Positions 14,510-21,135 of a stretch of DNA of 24,119 bases are shown here, piece by piece. Position numbers and translations under genes: made by a program. Position 1 is the first letter of the stretch. Each line of letters opens with the position of its first letter. Location of the stretch: assembly GCA_903919215.1 (NCBI GenBank), contig CAIXHI010000433.1, positions 1 to 24,119 on the forward strand, written 5' to 3'. The DNA comes from an uncultured Acidimicrobiaceae bacterium. Its GTDB lineage: Bacteria; Actinomycetota; Acidimicrobiia; Acidimicrobiales; Ilumatobacteraceae. Under the pieces are notes generated by a model, which searched no databases, was not told where the DNA came from, and saw only the letters and a list, made by a program, of their open reading frames with translations.

Positions 14510-14650
14510 TGCGAGTGCCTGGCCGCCGCCCCGAGTGCCTGGCCCCCGGTGCGAGTGCCTGATGCGCACCCGAGTGGGTGGCGACACCCGTGGTGTCGCC
14601 ACCCACTCGGGTGGCGCGTTGCACTCGCACCGGGGCCGTGGCACTCGCAC
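14509..14650. repeat. Nested inverted repeats / probable bidirectional terminator
   Basis: Three inverted pairs are nested. The inner pair is 14567-14588 with 14592-14613: 22 perfect bp with a CGT loop at 14589-14591. The middle pair is 14544-14558 with 14621-14635 (15 bp, CCCCGGTGCGAGTGC and its complement). The outer pair is 14509-14519 with 14640-14650 (11 bp, GTGCGAGTGCC). The word CGAGTGCCTGG recurs directly at 14512, 14532 and 14552 (approximate starts). It fills the gap between convergent HAD and thioesterase genes, so a two-way terminator is likely even though no T-run follows. Confidence 0.9.
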
Positions 14651-14658
14651 TGTCGGGG

Positions 14659-15444
14659 TTAGAGCAACGGCGTGAGGCCGAGTTGGCGGCTCTGGGCCAC
14701 CAGACGACCGGTGCTGTCCCACACCTCGCCGTCCTCGTTGAGGAACCCACTGCCGACGAAGTGGGTGCGGAACGTGCACATCAACGGTCCCGGTGCTGGC
14801 ACGGCGCGAACGTGCACGGTGTACTCGACGGTGGGCACCCACCCAGGCGGCATATCAAGGTTGAACACCGCCGGCGGGAACACATCGCACACCATCAACA
14901 GCGCAAGCGTGTCGAGTGGGCGACCGTCGCGGAACGCGAACCAGCCAGACATCACGGCATCGCCCGAACGTTCACCACGGGCCCAGCCCAGGTGGGCGGG
15001 GTCGAGCCGCACGTCGATGCGGTCGCTGAGCGCGACATCGGCGTCGCCCTGCTCTCGATCACGCGGCCGACACTCCCCGAACGGTGGTAGGTCGGGCGGA
15101 CCGGATGCGTTGTGCTCGTAGGACTTCACATCGGCAAGATCGCCGAACGCGCCGACCAGTTGCATCATCGGTTTGCCACCCGCGTGCATCTGCGCCGAGA
15201 CGGTGGCGAAGCGCCGACCGGACTTCACGACCGTCGAGTCGATCTGTACTGGCCCGGGCTTACCGGGCGCCAGGTAGTGCGCCGTCACCGAGATGGGGTC
15301 GGGCCGCCCACTGGCGTTGCGCATCGCCCGGCCGGCCATCGCCATCAGGTAGCCACCGTTCGCGTTTCCGCTGATGTCCCAGCCATTGAGGATCATGGCC
15401 GAACCATCAGGGGCCACCTGGGTTGCGTCGTCAAATTCGCTCAC
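14659..15444 (-). CDS. Acyl-CoA thioesterase-like protein (double hot-dog)
   Basis: A 261-residue protein from GTG 15444 (VSEFDDATQVAPDGSAMILN). ATG 15507 would add 21 residues with poor GC3 bias, in sequence that looks like the shared promoter region with metG, so I prefer the shorter form. The N-terminal half has GNANGGYLMAMAGRAM and SVTAHYLAPGKPGPVQIDSTVVKSGRR, the typical first hot-dog fold of actinobacterial TesB-like thioesterases. The second half has SGWFAFRDGRPLDTLALLMVCDVFPPA, PTVEYTVHVRA and WDSTGRLVAQSRQLGL. These enzymes hydrolyse acyl-CoA to the free acid and CoA; the chain length preferred cannot be told. It is inserted on the opposite strand between the rsmI group and metG, which are near neighbours in other actinobacteria. 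Confidence 0.83.
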   Translation of the reverse strand: MSEFDDATQVAPDGSAMILNGWDISGNANGGYLMAMAGRAMRNASGRPDPISVTAHYLAPGKPGPVQIDSTVVKSGRRFATVSAQMHAGGKPMMQLVGAFGDLADVKSYEHNASGPPDLPPFGECRPRDREQGDADVALSDRIDVRLDPAHLGWARGERSGDAVMSGWFAFRDGRPLDTLALLMVCDVFPPAVFNLDMPPGWVPTVEYTVHVRAVPAPGPLMCTFRTHFVGSGFLNEDGEVWDSTGRLVAQSRQLGLTPLL

Positions 15445-15580
15445 GTGCCCATTCAACCCAATGCGCTTGCCCTTCTGCGAATGGGCGGGCGTATCCTTGG
15501 CTGTCATGACGCCGCACCCTCGTCGAATGTGCCCCGGCTCGTAACAGCCGTCAGCCCGCCATTCCCCGAAAGGATCCGTC
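15445..15580. promoter_or_regulatory. Divergent promoter region between thioesterase and metG
   Basis: This 136-nt region has lower GC than its surroundings. On the plus strand TATCCT (15492-15497) could be a -10 for metG, with TTGCCC (15467-15472) 19 nt upstream. AAAGGA about 5-10 nt before ATG 15581 is a good ribosome binding site. There is no clear T-box architecture for metG. It is a promoter assignment by pattern only. Confidence 0.35.
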
Positions 15581-17080
15581 ATGACCCGCACGTACCTCAC
15601 CACCCCGATCTACTACGTGACCGCGAAACCCCACCTGGGCCACGCCTACACCACGATCGTCGGCGATGCCCTCGCCCGCTGGCACCGTCTGCTCGGTGAG
15701 GATGTGCACTTCCTCACCGGCACCGACGAGCACGGCCAGAAGGTGCAGGAATACGCCGATGCCGCCGGCAAGAGTCCACAAGAGTTCGTCGACGAGATCG
15801 CTCCGCTCTACGCCGAGGCGTGGAAGAAGCTGAACATCAGCAACGACGACTTCATCCGCACCACCGAACAGCGCCACAAGATCGGCGTCGCCGAACTGCT
15901 GCAGCGCTGCTACGACGCCGGCGACATCGAACTCGATGTCTACAAAGGCAAGTACTGCGTGCCGTGCGAGGAGTACTACACCGACGATGAACTCGACCCG
16001 GGCGACCTGTGCAAGATCCACAAGCGCCCCGTCGAGTACTACGAAGAGGAGAACTACTTCTTCCGCCTCAGTCGGTTCCAGCAGCGACTGCTGGATTGGT
16101 ACGACGCACACCCCGGCGCGATCCAGCCCGAGTTCCGCGGCAACGAGGCTCTCGGCCTCATCCGTGGCGGGCTGCGCGACTTCAGTGTCAGCCGCACCAG
16201 CCTGAAGTGGGGCATTCCCCTTCCGTGGGACGACAAGCATGTCGCCTACGTGTGGTTCGATGCGCTGGCCAACTACATCACCGCGGTCGGCTTCGGCAGC
16301 GACAACGATGAGTTCGGCAAGTGGTGGCCGGGCGTCAACCTCATCGGCAAGGACATCATCCGCCACCACTGCGTGTATTGGCCGGCGATGTTGATGAGCG
16401 CAGGTCTCGAGCCCGCTGCGGGCTACGCAGTCGGCGGCTGGCTGCTCGTCGGCGGCGAGAAGTTGAGCAAGACGTCCGGCAACGTGGTGAACCCGCTCGA
16501 CCTCGTCGACGACATCGGCCTCGACGGGTTCCGCTACTACGTGCTCGCCGAGACGGCGTACGGCCAGGACGGCGACTTCACGTACGAGGGCCTCATCGGT
16601 CGTTACAACAGCGACCTCGCCAACAACCTGGGCAACCTGCTGTCGCGTGTCGCCACCGTGGTCGGCAAGAAGTGCGACGGCGTCGGCCCGGCACCGCGAC
16701 AGGATTCGCCACTCGCTGCCGCTGCGGCCGCCGCACTCGCCGGAGCTACTGAGGGTTGGGCTGCGTACCAGCCCAGCAAGGCGCTCGACGCCACGTGGCA
16801 GCTGATCCGCGCCACAAACGCGTATCTCGAGACCAACGAACCGTGGAAGACCGAACCCGGCCCGGAAGTCGACGCGGTGATGGGCGATGCGCTCGAAGCG
16901 CTCCGCATCGTGGCGGTCCTCGCCTCTCCTGCCCTCCCCGACACCTGCCAGATCGTGTGGGAACGCTTGGGACTCAGCGGTCAGGTCAGCGACCAGCGCG
17001 TGCCGGTGAACGCAGCATGGGGCGGCTACCCCGGAGGCACGGCCGTGGTCAAGGGCGACCCGCTGTTCCCCCGTCGCTGA
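15581..17080 (+). CDS. metG: Methionyl-tRNA synthetase
   Basis: A 499-residue class I aminoacyl-tRNA synthetase that charges tRNA-Met. The start ATG 15581 has AAAGGA upstream. TTPIYYVTAKPHLGHAYT holds the HIGH-type signature (HLGH, residues 18-21). KLSKTSGN (294-301) is the KMSKS-type loop. Between them are the connective-peptide cysteines (KYCVPCEEYY...LCKIH), consistent with a single zinc knuckle in which the last position is His. WFDALANYIT and DIIRHHCVYWPAML are further conserved blocks. The anticodon-binding helical domain occupies the C-terminal third (NNLGNLLSRV...ATNAYLETNEPWK). There is no C-terminal tRNA-binding extension, typical of the ~500-residue form in actinobacteria. tatD begins 10 nt downstream. 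Confidence 0.97.
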   Translation: MTRTYLTTPIYYVTAKPHLGHAYTTIVGDALARWHRLLGEDVHFLTGTDEHGQKVQEYADAAGKSPQEFVDEIAPLYAEAWKKLNISNDDFIRTTEQRHKIGVAELLQRCYDAGDIELDVYKGKYCVPCEEYYTDDELDPGDLCKIHKRPVEYYEEENYFFRLSRFQQRLLDWYDAHPGAIQPEFRGNEALGLIRGGLRDFSVSRTSLKWGIPLPWDDKHVAYVWFDALANYITAVGFGSDNDEFGKWWPGVNLIGKDIIRHHCVYWPAMLMSAGLEPAAGYAVGGWLLVGGEKLSKTSGNVVNPLDLVDDIGLDGFRYYVLAETAYGQDGDFTYEGLIGRYNSDLANNLGNLLSRVATVVGKKCDGVGPAPRQDSPLAAAAAAALAGATEGWAAYQPSKALDATWQLIRATNAYLETNEPWKTEPGPEVDAVMGDALEALRIVAVLASPALPDTCQIVWERLGLSGQVSDQRVPVNAAWGGYPGGTAVVKGDPLFPRR

Positions 17081-17090
17081 GGACGCTGCC

Positions 17091-17876
17091 ATGCGCACCG
17101 CCGGCTACGTCGACACGCACTGCCACCTCTACGACCAGCGCAATAAGGACGGCACCGTTGGCCTCACCGTCGATGAGATCATCACTGCGGCCCAGGCTGC
17201 AGGTGTCACCACGATGATCTCCGTCGGCTGCGATGCGGCCAGCACCGCCCAGGCGATCGATGTCGCCACCAGGTACGAGGGCATCTTTGCCACCGCCGGG
17301 CTGCACCCGCACGAGGCCTCCCACGGTGTCGACACGATCGTGCCGTACCTCGACGACCCACACATTGTCGCGGTCGGCGAGTGCGGGCTGGACTACTACT
17401 ACGACCACTCACCCCGCGACCAACAGCGCACTGCATTCGCCGCGCAGATCCAGTTGGCTCACGAACGCAACCTTCCGCTGATCATCCATACGCGCGACGC
17501 CTGGGCCGACACGTTCGATGTGCTTGCGGCCGAAGGCACACCGCCGCTCACGATCTTCCATTGCTTCACCGGCGGGCCGGATGAAGCGCGTCAGTGCCTC
17601 GCGCTGGGAGCATTCCTCAGCTTCAGCGGCATCGTCACGTTCAAGACAGCCACCGATCTGCACGAGGCAGCCCGCCTGTGCCCGCCCGATCGTCTACTCG
17701 CCGAGACGGACAGTCCCTACCTCGCGCCGGTGCCCCATCGGGGGCGCACCAACCAACCCGCATTCGTCACCCACGTCGTTGAAGCCCTGGCCACATTGCG
17801 CGGCGAGTCCATCGAGCAAGTGCGCAACGCGACCAGTGGGAACGCCTGCCTTGCCTTTCCGGGTACACGTCCCTAG
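17091..17876 (+). CDS. tatD: TatD family metal-dependent deoxyribonuclease
   Basis: A 261-residue TIM-barrel metallohydrolase from ATG 17091, with GAGG 8-11 nt upstream. Metal-binding motifs in order: DTHCHLYD (8-15), AGLHPHEA, VGECGLDYYYDHS, LPLIIHTRDA, FHCFTGG and the closing AETDSPYLAPVPHRG. All expected His, Asp and Glu ligands are present. The family removes nucleotides from DNA 3' ends and is involved in DNA repair and degradation. The gene lies 10 nt after metG in the conserved metG-tatD order. The C-terminus (RNATSGNACLAFPGTRP) is the usual one. The secreted-protein gene follows after 48 nt. Confidence 0.95.
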   Translation: MRTAGYVDTHCHLYDQRNKDGTVGLTVDEIITAAQAAGVTTMISVGCDAASTAQAIDVATRYEGIFATAGLHPHEASHGVDTIVPYLDDPHIVAVGECGLDYYYDHSPRDQQRTAFAAQIQLAHERNLPLIIHTRDAWADTFDVLAAEGTPPLTIFHCFTGGPDEARQCLALGAFLSFSGIVTFKTATDLHEAARLCPPDRLLAETDSPYLAPVPHRGRTNQPAFVTHVVEALATLRGESIEQVRNATSGNACLAFPGTRP

Positions 17877-17924
17877 CCTTTTCTGCAGCGACCGGACGAC
17901 GCCGTCCGGGAGCGACTCCACACC

Positions 17925-18413
17925 ATGCTCCGCACCGACCGCCGACGCGTCGTCCTCGCCTCACTCATCACCGCTGTGGCCCTGCCCGCGCTGTGGTTCT
18001 TCAGCAGCGACAGCGCCAACAAGAACGGCGGCAGTGGGTCTCGCTCAACGGCGCCGCCCAGCACGAAGTACGAGCCTGATCCACCGCTGTTCGTCGGGGG
18101 AACCGACACCCCCAAGCGGCCGACGGTGATCGAGGTCGCCGTGCCCACCACGCTGCCAGCCAACAGCATGCGCGCCCAGGCCAGCTTCCACCGCTACCCC
18201 GACACGCTCACGCGGCCATGCAGCGTCCTGCAGGCACCCGACGGCGCCGTCATCACGGTAACGAACATCGATAACGGCCAAAGCACCACGTGCACGAACA
18301 CGCTGACGCTAGCGACGCTGCCAGACGACATCTCGGTCCTGCTACACACCGACATCTTCGCCGAAATCGGCAGCGTCACCGATGCCCCCATCCCGGTTCG
18401 TGTGAGCTGGTGA
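17925..18413 (+). CDS. Secreted RlpA-like double-psi beta-barrel protein, apparently degenerate
   Basis: A 162-residue protein from ATG 17925. RRRVVLASLITAVALPALWFF (residues 6-26) is a signal peptide or anchor, followed by a Ser/Pro/Thr-rich linker to about residue 80. The last 80 residues resemble a compact RlpA double-psi barrel: MRAQASFHRYPDTL for the usual A-S-W-Y start, APDGAVITVTNIDNGQSTTC for the central strands, and a closing IPVRVSW. The usual D-x-GP-x3-GR-x-(I/V)DL segment, which contains the catalytic Asp of RlpA transglycosylases, is replaced by TNTLTLATLPDDISVLL, so enzymatic activity is doubtful. It lies between tatD and ksgA, where many actinobacteria carry rpfB. Its TGA shares one base with the ksgA ATG (TGATG). 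The RlpA relation is my inference from memory. Confidence 0.66.
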   Translation: MLRTDRRRVVLASLITAVALPALWFFSSDSANKNGGSGSRSTAPPSTKYEPDPPLFVGGTDTPKRPTVIEVAVPTTLPANSMRAQASFHRYPDTLTRPCSVLQAPDGAVITVTNIDNGQSTTCTNTLTLATLPDDISVLLHTDIFAEIGSVTDAPIPVRVSW

Positions 18414-19234
18414 TGCACAACCGCGCGTCGATCGGCGAGTTGCTCTCGAGCAACGGCCTCAGCCCGCGCCGCGACCTCGGGCAGAACTTTGTCGTCGACC
18501 CGAACACCGTGCGCCGAATCGCCCGCCTCGCCGAGATCGGTCCTGGATCTCGCGTCGTCGAGATCGGTGCCGGCCTTGGTTCGCTGACGCTTGCGCTGGC
18601 AGAGACCGGCGCCGAAGTGCTGGCAGTCGAGATCGATCGCGGTGTCGTGCCACTGCTACGCGAGCTCACCGAGCCGCTCGCGAACGTCACCGTCGTCGAG
18701 GCAGACGCGATGAAAGCCGACTGGCACGCGTTGCTGGGCGATGAACCCGGATGGGTGATGGTGGCCAACCTGCCGTACAACGTGGCCACCCCACTCGTGT
18801 GCGACCTGCTCGACGGCGTTCCGATGATCGACCGGATGCTCGTCATGGTGCAGCGCGAGGCAGCCGAGCGGTTCTGCGCCTCACCGCGAACACCCCAGTA
18901 CGGCGCCGTTACGGTGAAGATCTCGTACTGGGCCACAGCGCGCATCGTCGGGCATGTCCCTGCGAGTGTGTTCGTGCCCCGTCCGAACGTTGAGTCGTCG
19001 TTGGCCGATATCCGCCGCCGCGGCGAACCCGCAACGGCAGCACCGTTCGACGACATGTTCCCGCTGATCCGCACTGCGTTCGGCCAGCGCCGCAAGATGC
19101 TGCGGCGCTCACTCGCCGAAGTGGTGACGCCGGAGATGTTCGACGAGGCCGGTATCGACAATCAGCGGCGCCCCGAGGAACTCGACGTCCACGAATGGGG
19201 TCGGCTCGCGCAGGCATGGCGAGCCCACCAATGA
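18413..19234 (+). CDS. ksgA: 16S rRNA (adenine(1518)-N6/adenine(1519)-N6)-dimethyltransferase
   Basis: A 273-residue SAM-dependent enzyme (also called rsmA) that dimethylates two adenines in the 3' hairpin of 16S rRNA late in small-subunit assembly. The start is ATG 18413, sharing one base with the preceding stop (TGATG); upstream in-frame sequence is a shadow. Motifs: LGQNFVVDPNTVRRI, SAM motif VVEIGAGLGSLTLALAE, VLAVEIDRGVVP, EADAMKADW, the catalytic NLPYNVATPLV (motif IV), VMVQREAAERFCASPRTPQYGAV, VFVPRPNVESSL and the C-terminal FGQRRKMLRRSL. It is complete. ispE starts in an ATGA overlap with its stop. Confidence 0.96.
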   Translation: MHNRASIGELLSSNGLSPRRDLGQNFVVDPNTVRRIARLAEIGPGSRVVEIGAGLGSLTLALAETGAEVLAVEIDRGVVPLLRELTEPLANVTVVEADAMKADWHALLGDEPGWVMVANLPYNVATPLVCDLLDGVPMIDRMLVMVQREAAERFCASPRTPQYGAVTVKISYWATARIVGHVPASVFVPRPNVESSLADIRRRGEPATAAPFDDMFPLIRTAFGQRRKMLRRSLAEVVTPEMFDEAGIDNQRRPEELDVHEWGRLAQAWRAHQ

Positions 19235-19989
19235 GCGAGAAGCTCCACCGGATCAGCGCCCCCGCGAAGCTGACGCTGGAGTTGCGCTGCACCGGTGTGC
19301 GCGCCGACGGCTATCACTTCATCGACTCGGAGATGGTCACACTGGAGTTGGCCGACACGCTCTCGATCGACCCCTCCGCCACGGGGTTGTCTGCCGATGG
19401 ACCCTTCGCCGCGGGGATGCCGCTCGACGACTCCAACCTCGTCGCGAAGGCGTTACGCCTCGCCGGACGTTCCGCGGCGGTGCACATCCACAAGGTCATT
19501 CCGCACGGCGGTGGTCTGGGCGGCGGCTCCAGCGACGCCGCCGCTGTCCTGCGCTGGGCGGGCTACACCGACGTCGTGGGTGCCTCGCAGCTGGGAGCCG
19601 ACGTGTCGTTCTGCCTCGTCGGCGGCCGGGCGCGAGTGCGTGGCATCGGCGAGATCGTCGAGCCACTGGAGTTCCTGGCGATCGACATCACGCTCGTGAT
19701 CCCGCCGCTCGCGGTCAGCACCCCTGCGGTGTACAAGGCGTGGGACGAACTCGGGGCACCACGGTCCGACGGGCCGAACGATCTCGAACCGGCGGCGCTG
19801 GTGGTGGAACCGCAACTCACTCGGTGGCGCGACCGCATCCGTGAGGTGGCAGGCATCTCACCCACGTTGGCCGGGAGCGGCGCAACATGGTTCCTGGTGG
19901 GTCACCACTCACTGGCAGCGGCGCTGCCCGAGGCGATGGTGGTGCAGACGCGCACCGACCGCCAACAGCATGCTGCCGGCGGTCGATGA
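19231..19989 (+). CDS. ispE: 4-diphosphocytidyl-2-C-methyl-D-erythritol kinase
   Basis: A 252-residue GHMP kinase of the non-mevalonate isoprenoid pathway. The start ATG 19231 (MSEKLHRISAPAKLTLEL) overlaps the ksgA stop (ATGA); ATG 19216 is an alternative. Motifs: APAKLTLELRCTGVRADGYHFIDSEM at the N-terminus, the ATP-binding loop HGGGLGGGSSDAAAVL, the catalytic region LGADVSFCLVGGRARVRGIGE, and a C-terminal LAGSGATWFL in place of the usual MSGSGSxxF. It is 30 or more residues shorter than the ~283 of E. coli. The shortening is visible between the ATP loop and LGADV (only about 18 residues) and at the C-terminus. The order ksgA-ispE is conserved in actinobacteria, so it is likely functional. 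Confidence 0.92.
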   Translation: MSEKLHRISAPAKLTLELRCTGVRADGYHFIDSEMVTLELADTLSIDPSATGLSADGPFAAGMPLDDSNLVAKALRLAGRSAAVHIHKVIPHGGGLGGGSSDAAAVLRWAGYTDVVGASQLGADVSFCLVGGRARVRGIGEIVEPLEFLAIDITLVIPPLAVSTPAVYKAWDELGAPRSDGPNDLEPAALVVEPQLTRWRDRIREVAGISPTLAGSGATWFLVGHHSLAAALPEAMVVQTRTDRQQHAAGGR

Positions 19990-20009
19990 ACAGACTCTGT
20001 TGCATTGCA
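19989..20009. other. Two small palindromes at the ispE stop
   Basis: AACAGA-C-TCTGTT (19989-20001) and TGCA-T-TGCA (20001-20009) are adjacent perfect palindromes in the 33-nt gap between convergent ispE and the bS22-type gene. They could pair as a tiny terminator, or be chance. Confidence 0.2.
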
Positions 20010-20022
20010 GTTGAAGCTGGAA

Positions 20023-20124
20023 TCAGCCCTTGCCGCGCTGGCGCGCGTGCCGAGTACGGCGGAGCATCTTCTTGTGCTTCTTCTTGCGCATGCGCTTGCG
20101 GCGCTTCTTGATCAGTGAACCCAT
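20023..20124 (-). CDS. Small basic ribosomal protein, bS22 / AURKAIP1-COX24 domain type (33 aa)
   Basis: A 33-residue, extremely basic protein reading MGSLIKKRRKRMRKKKHKKM, then LRRTRHARQRGKG, from ATG 20124 to TGA 20023-20025. The core KKRRKRMRKKKHKKMLRRTR is the signature of the AURKAIP1/COX24 domain proteins. In actinobacteria this protein is bS22, a small-subunit component near the decoding centre found in mycobacterial ribosome structures. The gene is too short for routine ORF finding. It is convergent with ispE and divergent from tRNA-Gln. A promoter-like TTGGGG-17-TAGCGT precedes it. I am very confident of the protein family and a little less of its exact ribosomal name in this organism. 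Confidence 0.93.
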   Translation of the reverse strand: MGSLIKKRRKRMRKKKHKKMLRRTRHARQRGKG

Positions 20125-20134
20125 AGCTCGTGAG

Positions 20135-20163
20135 ACGCTATCGGGCAGAAGGCCTCTCCCCAA
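20135..20163 (-). promoter_or_regulatory. Putative promoter for the bS22-type gene
   Basis: On the minus strand TTGGGG (20163-20158), a 17-nt spacer and TAGCGT (20140-20135) end 10 nt before the ATG at 20124. The layout is almost the same as upstream of the bL37-like gene. No ribosome binding site is evident, suggesting a very short or absent leader. TAACCT (20192-20197, plus strand) is a separate weak -10 candidate for the divergent tRNA. Sequence pattern only. Confidence 0.45.
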
Positions 20164-20211
20164 ACCTGGTCTCGCGACGGCGCTCGACCGCTAACCTCTT
20201 TGCTGCATCCG

Positions 20212-20282
20212 TCCGGGGTCGTTCAATGGTAGGACAGCGGGTTTTGGTCCCGCATATAGGGGTTCGAGCCCTCTCCCCGGAA
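20212..20282 (+). tRNA. tRNA-Gln (anticodon TTG)
   Basis: A 71-nt cloverleaf including the discriminator. The acceptor stem is TCCGGGG (20212-20218) with CCCCGGA (20275-20281), and A20282 is the discriminator. The D arm is GTTC/GGAC around AATGGTA. The anticodon stem is GCGGG/CCCGC with loop TTTTGGT and anticodon TTG at 20244-20246. The T arm is AGGGG-TTCGAGC-CCTCT. CCA is not encoded. All stems pair, with one G-U each in the D and T arms. It reads CAA and, by wobble, CAG. It lies between the bS22-type gene and folP. Confidence 0.97.
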
Positions 20283-20290
20283 CTCAACGT

Positions 20291-20320
20291 GCATCACGTC
20301 ACCGAGCATCACGTCACCGA
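20291..20320. repeat. 15-bp perfect tandem duplication across the folP stop
   Basis: GCATCACGTCACCGA occurs twice head to tail (20291-20305 and 20306-20320). The folP stop codon (20314-20316) lies in the second copy, so the duplication lies just beyond the protein end and leaves the reading frame intact. It is probably replication slippage. Confidence 0.85.
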
Positions 20321-21135
20321 GCCAGGTGGCGCCACATCGTCAGCGCTTGGCGGTGCGCCAGCACGTCGTGGGCCCGCACGAGGCGCGCACCACGATCGAC
20401 TGCCGCGAGATGCGCCGCCAGCGATCCGCCCAGTCGATCGTCCGCCTGCTCGGTATCGGTGAGCACACCGATGAACCGTTTGCGCGACGCACCGATGAGC
20501 ACCGGATGACCGAGCGCTACAAGCTCGTCGAGACGGCGGATCAACTCCACGTTTTGCGGCACGGTCTTGCCGAAGCCGATCCCGGGATCGAGAACCACCA
20601 TCGGCACCCCTTCTGCCAGCGCCAACTCGGCCTGCACCAGCAGGAACGCCACCACCTCGGTCACCACATCGCCGTAGTCAGTGAACTGCTGCATCAGCGC
20701 CGGATCGGGGACCGACATGTGCATCGCCACCGCTGGCACACGGTGGCGCGCTGCCACCGCACGCATGGACGGGTCGCGTAGACCGGAGACATCGTTGACG
20801 AGTACTGCGCCGGCACCGACTGCGGCGTCGGCGACGTCGGCGTGACGGGTGTCGATGCTGACAGCCACGCCCGCTGCCACAAGATCGCGTACGACCGGTA
20901 ACACACGGCGGAGTTCTTCCTCCGCGGGCACCGGCTCGGCGCCAGGCCGGGTGCTCTCGCCGCCGACGTCCACGATGTCGGCACCCTCGGAAATCAGCCG
21001 CAGGCCGTAGTCAACGGCGTCGCTCAGCTCGTAATAGCGACCCCCATCAGAGAACGAGTCGGGGGTCACGTTGAGCACGCCCATGAGGAGTACGTCGTCG
21101 CCGGCGAGTGCGGTGAGGAACTGGTCCGGGTTCAT
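20314..21135 (-). CDS. folP: Dihydropteroate synthase
   Basis: A 273-residue TIM-barrel enzyme that joins p-aminobenzoate to dihydropterin pyrophosphate in folate synthesis, the target of sulfonamides. The start ATG 21135 (MNPDQFLTALAGDDVLL) overlaps the pabB-pabC stop (ATGA); the frame upstream is a shadow of that gene. Motifs: MGVLNVTPDSFSDGGRYYE, GADIVDVGGESTRPGAEPVP, VSIDTRHADVA, LVNDVSGLRD, VAMHM, LDPGIGFGKTVPQN, LIGASRKRFIG and a C-terminal ARLVRAHDV, where R-x-H-D is the substrate-binding motif. All loops are present. Coupling to pabB-pabC puts the supply of p-aminobenzoate and its use on one transcript. Confidence 0.95.
   Translation of the reverse strand: MNPDQFLTALAGDDVLLMGVLNVTPDSFSDGGRYYELSDAVDYGLRLISEGADIVDVGGESTRPGAEPVPAEEELRRVLPVVRDLVAAGVAVSIDTRHADVADAAVGAGAVLVNDVSGLRDPSMRAVAARHRVPAVAMHMSVPDPALMQQFTDYGDVVTEVVAFLLVQAELALAEGVPMVVLDPGIGFGKTVPQNVELIRRLDELVALGHPVLIGASRKRFIGVLTDTEQADDRLGGSLAAHLAAVDRGARLVRAHDVLAHRQALTMWRHLAR

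Noticed and set aside
15444..15507. Thioesterase start at ATG 15507
   Set aside because: The 21 added residues have low GC3 and coincide with the metG promoter area. GTG 15444 matches the usual family N-terminus. The alternative is not excluded.
15551..17098. 515-codon minus-strand frame
   Set aside because: Antisense shadow of metG; rich in Val/Ala/Asp without domain signals.
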